A DNA stretch of 21,555 nt from Byssochlamys sp. IMV 00236 (lineage: Eukaryota; Ascomycota; Eurotiomycetes; Eurotiales; Thermoascaceae), in contig MSJH02000535.1 in assembly GCA_001931875.2 (NCBI GenBank), forward strand, positions 1-21,555. Reading direction: 5' to 3'. Positions 1-8,713 of this stretch are shown here, in pieces; position 1 is the stretch's first letter, and every line of letters begins with the position of its first letter. Made by a program: the position numbers and the translations under genes. The notes under the pieces are model-generated. The model saw nothing but the letters and a program-made list of their open reading frames with translations, was not told the origin of the DNA and searched no databases.

Positions 1-733
1 GAGGCTCGTCTTGATTCATGGTTAATAAAGAAAAAAAAAAAAAAAAGAAAGGGATTTTTTATATTTTATATCTCTTTTATTTAAAGCAGATGTCATCACG
101 TGGATACATATCCCGACCAGTGTGCAAACTAAAAAAAGCAATGATAAGGTGATGCTATTTTATTCGCTCCTGAATCAACCAGTCATTCTTACTCTATTTG
201 GTGACTAACTCACTTTTTTGATCACATTTACACTATAATTTCTATCTTTGCTAAACTAACTATTACCGTGGCTGAGATTGAATAATACATTAGACAGGCA
301 GGGTGTGCGTCTTGAAATAAATATGCCATTGCGCTTGATTGAACCATGAAAGATGTGGACTTGCCTGATAAGATGATGGATAAGGATACACTCTTTTATA
401 GTTGCGTTATAATCTACCAATAGCAGTGATGTACAATCATTGTATATCTATATTTCATCTGTTTGAATATACAGTGACTATTATTGCTCATTTAAGCAAT
501 TTATGCTAAACTTGGGTAAAGAAGCGAAAAGATAGTTCTCCAACTGTTGTCGATCTGTCTTTATTTTTTAAAATATAGAATGATGACGTATCAAACATGA
601 TATATGTAAACTGAGATTGCTTATAATAAAACATGGTAAGAGCCCTTTTACGAAACCATTGAAAGATGTTAATCATTGTAATAGTTGTACAAAGGATATC
701 AATGATTATCAAACCTATCCCTCATCTTACTCT

Positions 734-760
734 CACGCACACATACACACACACACACAC
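734..760. repeat. (CA)n microsatellite
   Basis: This is a run of CA dinucleotides with one interruption, followed at 763-785 by a TA-rich stretch. It is a simple sequence repeat in non-coding DNA. Confidence 0.85.
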
Positions 761-1225
761 ATGTATATACTATATATATATTATAAATGAGTGTGCTCTT
801 ATAGCAATAGTATTATCAAGTTACCATATAGAGGATGTATACAGTGAGTCTTGTAGCCCATTTTGTGGATTATTATTAGCCACTTTAATTTCGTGAGAAT
901 AGTAGTAACTTCTTGGTCATTTCTATAAAAGGCATCGTGCGAGCAATGCGTGAGAAAGTTTCATGCGATGGTCAATAAAAAGAGAGAGAGGATGATGATG
1001 TGTAAAAGAAAGAAGAGAAATACAAGATATTATTTATAGAATAGTCATCTTTCTTATTAATGGCTTGAAAAATGTTTAAAAGCATATCCAAGAGAGAGAT
1101 CTTAATTACCATATTTGTATCGATAATCTAAACTTAAGCACGCCATCATTAAGATTGATACACAACAAATGACGTTATTTGATTGGAAGGGAGGAGAAAG
1201 GGTAAATCATCTTTCTCCTGACTTT

Positions 1226-1231
1226 TTTATT
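1226..1231 (-). terminator. Polyadenylation signal of gamma-SNAP
   Basis: On the minus strand the hexamer AATAAA lies about 20 nt past the gamma-SNAP stop codon. This is the expected position for a fungal cleavage and polyadenylation signal. The assignment rests on motif and position only. Confidence 0.5.
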
Positions 1232-1250
1232 TATGCTGAGCCTCTCTCTT

Positions 1251-2403
1251 TTATCGTAAATCGTCTTCGTCTTCATCCAAATTGGGCTGAAAGTTCTTTT
1301 GACTCAGTACTTCACCAGGTACAGTCAAGAGCCTTGCTAATTTTACAATTTCATTATCCAAGAACGTCATGTGTTGTAATCTGACGGTCTTTTCGAGTAG
1401 TTCTTGATCTCTTTGGTCATATGCCTTTAACAAATCTTCCGCTATTTCTGCTTCTTCGCTATGTGCAAACCCTGCATCTTGTCTAAGCGTATATTAGTAT
1501 CATGTCTCTCTCTCTCTTTCTAATCACTATTACTTACCCACACATGATACTAAACTGTTTTCCTGCCTCAACATCGTCTCCAATGGCAAATATCAAAATC
1601 AAGATACTAAGATATGCTTTATACAAATGAGTTCGACTCGACAACTTCATCAACACTTGAGTTTCTCTCTTGAGCATTTCGATTGCTTTATCATACTTTT
1701 TATTACGAACAAGTAATGACACTGCCTTCTTGTAGATATCCATAGCAAATCGACCTCTGTCCTCTTGTTCATACAATGTACATGCCTTTGAATACATATC
1801 AAATGCTGCATTCACATCCACACTTTCTAACACTCTATACATATGTATATAAATATCTACTAAAACATGACATCATATCTTTGTTACCTGCCAGCCTTGT
1901 CTAGCTGTTCAGCTGCTCGATCAATACTGCCTTGGGTCATAAAGAAATTACTTGCTCGTTGATAAGCATCAGCCGCTCGTTGAGGCTGATTCAAATTATG
2001 TGCAATAATAAATGCTGCACTCTCTGTTGCTTTACCTGCCAAGTGGATACTTTATATGCGTATTAGCTCCAAGTTTTTGTTTTTGTATATATATACCTAT
2101 CGGCCTTAAAAAGTGCCTCGGAAGCCTTTGCATAAGCTTGAACAGCTTGGTCATAAGACTGGGCAATCTTGAAACAAGTAGCTATTATGTGTCTCATTAG
2201 CATGTCTCTTTTATATAATGTCTCTTCATTTACCTGCACGATCGTAATAACTAGCAGCCAAGTCCCAATCAGGTTTTCTAAATAACCCTTTTGAAGCACT
2301 AATAAAACATGGTCGGGCATAATTCAACAAAAGTTCATCTCACTTACGCCTTGTCTCCTTGTTGTAAATTCTTGACCCCTTCACGAATTTGTTCTGCTTC
2401 CAT
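1251..2403 (-). CDS. Gamma-soluble NSF attachment protein (gamma-SNAP)
   Basis: The model is complement(join(1251..1482, 1538..1834, 1888..2049, 2097..2181, 2234..2298, 2348..2403)), six exons and 298 aa, all introns GT-AG and 47-55 nt long. SNAPs recruit the ATPase NSF/Sec18 to SNARE complexes for disassembly after membrane fusion in the cytosol. The protein is an array of helical TPR-like repeats: KPDWDLAASYYDRA near the N-terminus, FKIAQSYDQAVQAY, then AEQLDKAG and AIEMLKRE. The C-terminal part (LLKAYDQRD, then LLTVPGE) resembles human gamma-SNAP (LLEGYDQQD, LVVPGG) better than alpha-SNAP. Human gamma-SNAP is about 312 aa, so the length fits. The protein ends in an acidic tail finishing DEDDLR, like the NSF-contacting tail of alpha-SNAP. 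The start MEAEQIREG lies 62 nt past the chitin synthase stop. Family identity is secure; the gamma subtype is very likely. Confidence 0.92.
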
Positions 2404-2459
2404 AATGTGATTTATAATAAGAATAAAGAAAAAAAGCAAATATAATTTACACACATTTT

Positions 2460-2465
2460 TTTATT
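2460..2465 (-). terminator. Polyadenylation signal of chitin synthase
   Basis: AATAAA on the minus strand follows directly on the chitin synthase TAG stop and sits about 57 nt before the gamma-SNAP ATG. If used, the chitin synthase 3' UTR would overlap the gamma-SNAP promoter or 5' UTR. Confidence 0.4.
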
Positions 2466-5104
2466 CTAAAAACAAAAACAGCGCAGAACAAGGTATAGAA
2501 AGCTACCCGAGAACCTAAAGGCTGCCATGCCTGTGACAGTCCAGAGGATGAAGCCAGTGTAGGCTGTGCCAAGATCAATACTAAATACAGACTGTACTCG
2601 GTAACTGGTGACAAGCGCCACGACCATCGCGTTACAGCCAATCCATGTGAGAACAAGACGTGTACGAAAGCCTCGGTAATAATCATCCTGTTTGGTTTTA
2701 GGTGCTCGACTCTATATTTCATATAATCAACCATCATTTACTCTTTATTAATATACACAATTTACCTGTTGAATCATCTCTGGCTTGACCAGCAGATTCT
2801 CAAGTGCTCTTTCATAATTCGTATTAATCATGTCCATCTCGTCTTGTATTTCCACTTCAACGGCTTCTACTCCCTTTTCATTCGTTACTGCTTTACTGGC
2901 TACACCTAAATCCATCGATGTTGCATTATCTCCCTTTGTGCCCCAACTAATAAAAGACGCTTGAATAAATATGTAAACACAAGTGTATTCCCCTTACCTC
3001 ACATCATGAATATTACAAAACGCATAGACGTTCAGTATGTTGATATAGGTCGGTAGCAGAAAGAGATATTGTATAAAGCTTGTCAGCATATGCCATGGAT
3101 CCAAATAGAGCATACTTGAACTCATATAGAGCCCATAGGTACTGAGCAGGGAAATCACAATGTTGCGACACTCGGGTTGAGCCAGCAATATTCCCAAGTT
3201 ACCTACTGGATCCTCAGGATTCCACTCGGGCAATTGTGTTCCCTTTTGAAGGCTCACGTAGGCTAGCCATCCTCCTGCAAAGGTCATGTACATCATGATA
3301 ATACCATAGGCGATCACAGATAATGTAAACATCCACTTGGACCTATATAAAAATTAAAACTTTTGTCTCTTTATCATCTTTTTGTTTTACCCTTGAGGCC
3401 GATTGCCCATAGAACAAATAAAGGAAGAAATGAATAAAAAGATGTATAGATACCAGAGCGTCAAGAACACACGTTCGCCCCATCCATTTCCGAATGGATC
3501 GATCTCGGGTATGATGAGTGATTTACAAACAAAATAAAAGGTCAAGTAAAAATTAGCCTACCCAAAAGGGAAAGTGAGTGGGGTATTCTCTTTTTAAATT
3601 GTAAATATCAGTACCATGCCTAACCAGCTAAAGATGAGGTTGATAAAATTATAGAGAAATTCCATAGACAGCATCACCTTACGTCCTGCCGAATGATTTG
3701 TACTCCAGATCCTCGAAAAATGATACTGTGAATAAACAGCAGCAAAGAAACTACCATTGAGCCATCGACGACGCTGCGAGATGAACTCGGGTAGTTGGTT
3801 TGGACAGTCTGTCTCACCAAACGCGCTCTGGACATACTTGAGTATCCATTTATGTCGCTTTTTGGCCAACAGTTCAAAACACAAGATACGGTCCTCAGCA
3901 AGGTACATGTTGGCAGAAAAGATATTGTCCGTATCGGCCTGTTGTTCGCCCAAAAAGTACTTTTGCAAAGGGCCCTGTCCGTTCATGTCGTTCTGAATCG
4001 CGGCATATCGATAAGCAGAGAAGGCGCCGGGGAGGACTGAGATGTAACCAAAGACAGATTCGAACCGTTTGTCTAGGATATTGGACATCTTGTACTCAAA
4101 GTTTTGAGCAGCAACGAGTGGGTTCAGTAAGTCGACGCAGGCGGTACCTTTCATCACACAGATCTCGCCACACGCACCTCCGACGTGTTCGTTTGTGTCG
4201 AATGCTTTCCAGAGTTGATAGATGGATGTGTTGCCAGGTCGAGTGCCGACGTCCAAGAGGACACAGATGTTGGGTTGAAGGACACGGCCAAAGGCGTTGA
4301 AGAACCAACGGTGTGAGTTGATTTTTTTGGCGTTTTGTTCTTTTAAGCAAAACAAAATCTGAACGGGGACAATGCCCTTGTCTGCTCCTTTAATTCGCAT
4401 GTCACTATCGACTGAGACTTGTGTCGTATACTGAATAAAATATAAGACAATGTACATAGGATAAGAAGACAAGACTTGCCTCGAATAAATGCGCTTGTAC
4501 AGGTTTATCATCTACTATGTTCTTGGCAACACCCGTCTGATAGACACCCATGGTCGTAAGTACATCCATCACACGTGGATCGCATTTTTTTCGTCCATCG
4601 GCCACGACACAGACCACGACCTTCTTCCATCCCTCTGTATCCCAGACTTTGGATCGTGTCTTACTGCACAAGTGAGAAATGTTTTTCATGACACCATGCA
4701 TTGTTCGACAAAAGAGGACCTCATCTTCCTATTATATGATTAATATAATCAAAAAAGGAAAACAAGTATTTTAATACATTATACATCGTAATGACAATGA
4801 ATAGTTCAGTGGACCTATTCATCAATTGAGGTCGTAGAGTATAATGGTTTGCTTCGAATTGATCTGGATCGCACGTCACAGCTGTATATCGCATCGTGCT
4901 AAACTCCTTGTCCTTACGAGCACTCATTTCCATCAATCGTGAAGGCACTGGACATTCAAGGACGAGGTGCCCCTGAGTCAAGGTTACTTTCTTGGTTGTG
5001 TTTGCGCGTGATGCTTTACTAGTGAACGTACCAGGTACGAGTAAAGGTGAATAGGGACGAATGGATTGTGAATATAATAAATGTGTCATTTTTGTTGTAT
5101 TCAT
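2466..5104 (-). CDS. Chitin synthase, division 1 (class I-III type)
   Basis: The model is complement(join(2466..2711, 2766..2946, 2998..3342, 3391..3557, 3615..4430, 4480..4728, 4778..5104)), seven exons and 776 aa. The enzyme is a plasma-membrane GT2 glycosyltransferase that polymerises UDP-GlcNAc into cell-wall chitin. The N-terminal domain leads into VITMYNEDE (about 103-111). The UDP-sugar binding Asp is in LLDVGTRP (D252), followed by EDR (371-373) and QRRRW (411-415), the product-site motif. A multi-spanning membrane region begins near 447. SWGTKGD, typical of division-1 enzymes, is at 635-641, and a final membrane pair precedes the stop. The start is the first in-frame ATG (5104); a TAA lies in frame upstream. 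The long disordered N-terminus usual in this family is absent. The intron at 4431-4479 has a GC donor; the others are GT-AG. The gene is divergent from MPC1 across 219 bp. Confidence 0.95.
4431..4479 (-). other. GC-AG intron in chitin synthase
   Basis: The intron between the codons for E192 and Y193 begins GCAAGT after GAG and ends TTCAG. The joined product reads HLFEYTTQV, as expected for chitin synthases. No GT donor nearby keeps the frame. A donor of form AG|GCAAGT is the usual context for the minor GC-AG class. Confidence 0.9.
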
Positions 5105-5323
5105 AAAGAAAATAAAAAGAAAAAGGATCACATATTCTACATTATTATTATTAATATTTGGAAATTAACCAATTCTTTTATTTCAGGAACAACAACAACA
5201 AAAGCTGTCAATTAGATAAAAAAGAAAAAAAAAAAAAAGTCGGCTGAAAGAAACTCCTTTAGTTCTTTCTTGTTCCCCCCAATTTTTTTTTTCTTTCTTT
5301 CTTTCTTTATTTCTTTATTCATC
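5105..5323. promoter_or_regulatory. Divergent promoter between chitin synthase and MPC1
   Basis: These 219 bp separate two start codons on opposite strands, so they must hold at least part of both promoters. The stretch has a 12-14 nt A run, a CAA repeat near 5190-5200 and a T-rich TTTC repeat ending shortly before the MPC1 ATG, typical of fungal 5' leaders. No clear TATA box was seen. Confidence 0.55.
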
Positions 5324-5905
5324 ATGTCGTCTCAGGCTTCAAGTCAAGTAGGAAATAAATTAGTACAGAAACTTGCTTCTAAAGAGTTTAGAAACTACTT
5401 GATGAGGTATGAAAATGAAATAGTGTATGTATATAACTAACACGCGGTTTCTATTATAGCACTGTAAGTTAAATTGATAGGTATATACAGCAACATATTA
5501 ACCCATCCAAAACAGCACTTTTGGGGACCCGTTGTCAACTGGGGTCTTCCTATTGCAGCCATCATTGATACTCAAAAGGATCCTAGCTTGATTTCTGGCA
5601 ACATGACATTAGGTAAAAGAAAAGAAAAAAAAAAAGGAATTACTTTTCATTAACACTATATTTTAGCTTTATGTACCTATTCTGCTCTCTTTATGCGTTT
5701 TGCTTTAGCAGTTCAACCCAGAAACTATTTATTATTTGCTTGCCATGCAACTAATGAAGTAGCTCAATTAACACAAGGTTATCGTTATCTCAAATACCAC
5801 AAGTATGAAAAAAAAAGTCCCCCAAAAAAATATACTAATTTTTTCCCGTCTTTTTTTTTTAGGTTTGGTGATAAAGAAGAGAGCGAAAAGGAAAAGAGTG
5901 CTTAA
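5324..5905 (+). CDS. MPC1: Mitochondrial pyruvate carrier subunit 1
   Basis: The model is join(5324..5406, 5460..5463, 5516..5612, 5667..5802, 5863..5905), five exons and 120 aa. MPC1 pairs with MPC2/3 in the inner mitochondrial membrane to import pyruvate into the matrix. The protein carries the family's strongly conserved stretches: [44 protein letters not shown] and [11 protein letters not shown]. Its length equals typical MPC1 (about 109-130 aa), with the family's short membrane segments and a charged C-terminal tail ([10 protein letters not shown]). The second exon is only 4 nt (CACT). Without it the frame breaks and the conserved Ser-Thr-His cannot be formed. All introns are GT-AG and 52-60 nt. 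AATAAA lies 19 nt past the stop. The gene converges on the PDI gene, 92 bp apart. Confidence 0.96.
5460..5463 (+). other. MPC1: 4-nt micro-exon of MPC1
   Basis: CACT is flanked upstream by a TATTATAG acceptor and downstream by a GTAAGT donor. Exon 1 ends ATG AG; adding C ACT and then CAC TTT TGG gives Met-Ser-Thr-His-Phe-Trp, the invariant MPC1 segment. Joining exon 1 directly to 5516 gives a shifted frame. Reading through from 5460 meets an in-frame TAA at once. The flanking introns are 53 and 52 nt, normal for this window. Confidence 0.9.
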
Positions 5906-5923
5906 AGCAATGTATTTTAAGTT

Positions 5924-5929
5924 AATAAA
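5924..5929 (+). terminator. Polyadenylation signal of MPC1
   Basis: AATAAA lies 19 nt downstream of the MPC1 stop in an AT-rich stretch, the normal position for a fungal poly(A) signal. Confidence 0.55.
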
Positions 5930-5997
5930 TATGTATAATTATGATCATACAATAGAAAAAGAGAGAAAGGTGTAAGCATGCTTATGACTGTACAATA

Positions 5998-7443
5998 TTA
6001 AAGTTCATCATGACGAACGGGTAAATCAAGCTTGACTGTGCTCGAATGGGTGTTGACAAAGTGGACTAAATCTTCCAAGGTGCGTTTTCCATCATAGTCC
6101 ACAACTTCATTTGTATGTGCCTTGACAAACTTGATGGTGGGATAAGATTTCACTTGGAATCCAGCAGAAGGAGGTACGTCATTGACTGCACCATCCATCT
6201 TGGCAATAACCAATCCACTGTCTTGACTCTGAACGAGGTCACCGAGTTGCTGCCAGATGGGCGCCAGTTGCTGAGAATGTCTGCACCAGGGTGCATAAAT
6301 TTGTATAAACACATCCTTGGTACGATCAAACACGACAGTATTGAACTCATGACCGACCACTACATGGACCGTATCGTCTGGGGAGCGCTGAGGGAATGCC
6401 TGTGATTTGACCACGGGCTCAACACCGCCGTCGACGATGTTGCTAAGGAACTGATCGATACGGTTCAAGGTGAACTCGACATCTTGGTCAAACGGGTATC
6501 TTGCGCCCGTCTTGAAGTTGTGGATACCCAACGTGGGCAGGATCTGCTTGTCCAGAGACAAGAGTTCGAGCTGACCGGGATATTGGGACGCATTGAGATG
6601 TACAAAACTGAATTCGTCTTTATATTTTTCGGCGAGAGGCAAAAATAGCTCGTGCATCTGGTTCTTCATCTCGAGACTGTCAGTAAAGATGTACGCCAGT
6701 GGGCGGCCTGCATCGACATAGTCCATAAAGTTTTTGGGCGTGATATCACCTAGGAGTGGGACCGAGTTGATATAGATAAAGTCCATGATATCTTGCTTTT
6801 TGCAATCGCCCTTACGCTCGTCGCGTAAGTGGTCAAAATGCTTATAGAGAACAACGGTAGGTAACGTGGATATGTTTTCGGTTGCAGATAAAGTGTCGTC
6901 TGTGACAAGAGCAAATGCAAAATCATCCATCATTTCTTCAGAGATGGATTTCCATTGATCGATGGATACTGAGTCGGTAGGTGACACATAGGCGACGATC
7001 AAGATGGGTTCCTTTTCTTTACGTTCTTCCAGTTCTGCCTTTGTCTTGATGTCTGCAATATTGAAGGTCATTTGACTCTTTACATAGTTCACAATGCCTT
7101 TCGGTTCCTCTGAATAAACATCCACTGCCTTACCACGTCTAAAAAGCTGTAGTGTAGGGTACCCTTTCAGGCGATACGCTGAACAAATCGATTCACTCTC
7201 AGCACAATTCACTTGTGCAAATCGTACTGAATCTGCTAGTGTTTCTGCTGCCTTTTCGTATTCTGGCTTGATGGACTCGCAAGGCTCGCAGTCGGGTACA
7301 TAAAAGTTGACAAGTACTAGTTTATGCGATTGAATCGTGTCTAAGAAATTGCTTTCGTTGTCTATATGCAAAATGTGAGTAGTTGTAGCAGCTGCTGCAT
7401 ATGTGAGAATGGTCGAAATGACCAAGCCAAGGAGCTTCATCAA
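5998..7443 (-). CDS. ER protein disulfide isomerase-like protein with atypical active sites, HDEL tail
   Basis: This is a single-exon gene of 481 aa. PDIs form, break and rearrange disulfides of secretory proteins in the ER lumen. Residues 1-19 form a signal peptide (hydrophobic core, then AAAA) and residues 478-481 are HDEL, the fungal ER-retrieval signal. The a domain (about 22-125) has CEPC at 52-55 in place of the usual CGHC, with the cis-proline motif GYPT at 94-97. Two redox-inactive thioredoxin-like domains follow (about 130-340). The a' domain (about 355-470) has WCRHS at 386-390, so the second active-site Cys is replaced by Ser390; SYPT at 433-436 supplies the cis-proline. Length and domain order match classical four-domain PDIs. 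An alternative start is Met2. Catalysis by a' would be limited to mixed disulfides; holdase or isomerase-only roles are inferences. Confidence 0.93.
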   Translation of the reverse strand: MMKLLGLVISTILTYAAAATTTHILHIDNESNFLDTIQSHKLVLVNFYVPDCEPCESIKPEYEKAAETLADSVRFAQVNCAESESICSAYRLKGYPTLQLFRRGKAVDVYSEEPKGIVNYVKSQMTFNIADIKTKAELEERKEKEPILIVAYVSPTDSVSIDQWKSISEEMMDDFAFALVTDDTLSATENISTLPTVVLYKHFDHLRDERKGDCKKQDIMDFIYINSVPLLGDITPKNFMDYVDAGRPLAYIFTDSLEMKNQMHELFLPLAEKYKDEFSFVHLNASQYPGQLELLSLDKQILPTLGIHNFKTGARYPFDQDVEFTLNRIDQFLSNIVDGGVEPVVKSQAFPQRSPDDTVHVVVGHEFNTVVFDRTKDVFIQIYAPWCRHSQQLAPIWQQLGDLVQSQDSGLVIAKMDGAVNDVPPSAGFQVKSYPTIKFVKAHTNEVVDYDGKRTLEDLVHFVNTHSSTVKLDLPVRHDEL

Positions 7444-7527
7444 TAAAATAGATTAGAAAAAAAAAAAAGAGCGGTGTGCTGTCATTTTCTTATTCGCGGG
7501 CATTAGAAATATGGTAATTTTCAAATT

Positions 7528-7543
7528 TGACGTGCTCGATTGG
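7528..7543. promoter_or_regulatory. TGACGTGC element next to an inverted CCAAT box, upstream of the PDI-like gene
   Basis: TGACGTGC (7528-7535, plus strand) carries the TGACGTG core bound by unfolded-protein-response bZIP factors in animals. ATTGG at 7539-7543 is a CCAAT box on the gene's strand. The pair lies about 85-100 bp upstream of the start of an ER chaperone gene, where such elements are expected. Function is inferred from motif and context only. Confidence 0.3.
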
Positions 7544-7673
7544 GCCACCCTACGGGCAAAGGATGAAATCAGGGCAGTTATTAAAATATTTAGATTGGCC
7601 TGATGCGATCAATACCAATTTCTATTCAAAAAAGGACTCCAATTTTAAATGATAAAGACAAAACAATATCGTT

Positions 7674-7679
7674 TTTATT
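7674..7679 (-). terminator. Polyadenylation signal of the GH134-type gene
   Basis: AATAAA on the minus strand lies about 40 nt past the mannanase stop codon. This is a motif and position call. Confidence 0.45.
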
Positions 7680-7719
7680 CAATAAATAATGAAAACGTGT
7701 TGATGATGGGAGGTTCTTT

Positions 7720-8265
7720 TTAGATAGCAGTGACATCAACCCAGAATCGAGTGTCATCAGACAAGTACTTGGAGTCACTAGCAAGCTGATCATGAATCCA
7801 ATTGACAGCATCCTTGTAGTTGGTGATATCTTGAGTGTAAGGATTGCTCAAACCACTCTCACCGTTTCTATGGCCAGCAAACCACTTGTCGGGACCATAA
7901 TAGTTTTGAGATTCTTGACGAGCCTTGATATCTTGTTGAAGATTAGAGTTAAGGACAGCACCATTGTTCCATTGATTCGTTGTCTGACCCTTGAATTGAG
8001 AAGTAGAGGTACGAAGCATGAACCAGTTTTGCTTAAAGATACCAAAGTTAGCAGAATCATACGTCTTGCCATCACCATAGACGTAATCCGTACCCAAGTT
8101 TTTTGTTTCAAGCATGGCAATAGCAAGGTCCCAGACACCACCACCGCTATTGAGAATCTGTTGCTTTCTTTGACCCAAGCCAGGAACAGTTTCAGTACCT
8201 CTGTCAGCAGCAGAAACAGAGGCAACAGTAGCAACAAGGAGAAGACCGAGAACTTTGAGATTCAT
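7720..8265 (-). CDS. Secreted GH134-type endo-beta-1,4-mannanase
   Basis: This is a single-exon gene of 181 aa. Residues 1-19 form a signal peptide (hydrophobic core, then SVSA) before a mature domain of about 160 aa that has no cysteine. The core VWDLAIAMLET then YVYGDGKTYDSANFGIFKQNW is what I recall for family GH134, small lysozyme-fold enzymes that cut mannan in plant and fungal polysaccharides, known from Aspergillus and Rhizopus. E53 and D65 are 12 residues apart, the same spacing as the acid/base pair reported for a Streptomyces GH134 enzyme (E45/D57), so they are the likely catalytic pair. The ATG at 8265 is chosen over longer in-frame upstream starts because it begins the signal peptide and lies about 57 nt after a TATA box. 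The family call is from memory of motifs; secretion is clear from sequence. Confidence 0.82.
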   Translation of the reverse strand: MNLKVLGLLLVATVASVSAADRGTETVPGLGQRKQQILNSGGGVWDLAIAMLETKNLGTDYVYGDGKTYDSANFGIFKQNWFMLRTSTSQFKGQTTNQWNNGAVLNSNLQQDIKARQESQNYYGPDKWFAGHRNGESGLSNPYTQDITNYKDAVNWIHDQLASDSKYLSDDTRFWVDVTAI

Positions 8266-8321
8266 TTGTAAAGGTTGTTTGAATTTTTTTTTTGGAATCT
8301 TTGGCAGGGAAATCATCTTTG

Positions 8322-8331
8322 CTTTTATATA
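8322..8331 (-). promoter_or_regulatory. TATA box of the GH134-type gene
   Basis: On the minus strand TATATAAAAG sits about 57 nt upstream of the chosen ATG, a strong TATA match at a plausible distance. It argues that the longer upstream open frame is promoter and not coding. Strong TATA boxes suit inducible secreted enzymes. Confidence 0.65.
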
Positions 8332-8713
8332 CGCGCTTTTGAATTGATCCGTTCCCTTGCACCATCTCTCCCTTTTGAACCTGAAAAAGACGGGAAGAGT
8401 AATTTCCCAAAAAGGAGTGAAAGAGTTTTCTAATGAAATGCAACGTCGTACCAGAGGTATATTTGTCTTGGAATTCATAAATTACCATGGGCTTTCTCCG
8501 CCTTGGCTTCTTATGTCCGAGGGAAGATGTAGACGTATTGCGTTGTAATGGCCAAAGCAAACATTTTATTTGCAAGCAAAGTATGGTTGAGGTTTCCTCT
8601 TATTTTTTGCTCCATTCATGATATAAAGCAGGCTGCTTATTATAATAATAGTGATACAGGAGATTGATTGTGTAGTACACATATATGCATCGAGTCAAAG
8701 ATACTCTGGGGTA

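Larger units (their letters stand above)
1..1250. other. Gene-free stretch downstream of gamma-SNAP
   Basis: No coding region is supported here on either strand. The open frames are under 80 codons, low in complexity and match no family I know. The stretch contains a poly(A)-rich run near 29-49, a CA microsatellite near 734-760 followed by an AT-rich run, and short GA-rich tracts near 980-1015. No tRNA-like cloverleaf was noticed. It probably holds the 3' flank of gamma-SNAP and part of a neighbouring intergenic region. Confidence 0.6.

Noticed and set aside
5104..5131. An alternative chitin synthase start nine codons upstream at 5131
   Set aside because: The codon is GTG, not ATG, which is not credible for a nuclear eukaryotic gene.
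7792..8271. A 159-codon open frame on the plus strand
   Set aside because: It is fully antisense to the GH134-type gene, whose signal peptide, catalytic motifs and TATA box are convincing. The antisense product has no recognisable features.
8266..8478. In-frame upstream extension of the mannanase (71 more residues)
   Set aside because: It would place the signal peptide inside the protein and translate through the TATA box. The ATG at 8265 is the sensible start.
8204..8575. A 123-codon minus-strand open frame overlapping the mannanase start
   Set aside because: It is out of frame with the signal peptide, lies mostly in promoter sequence and looks like random translation.
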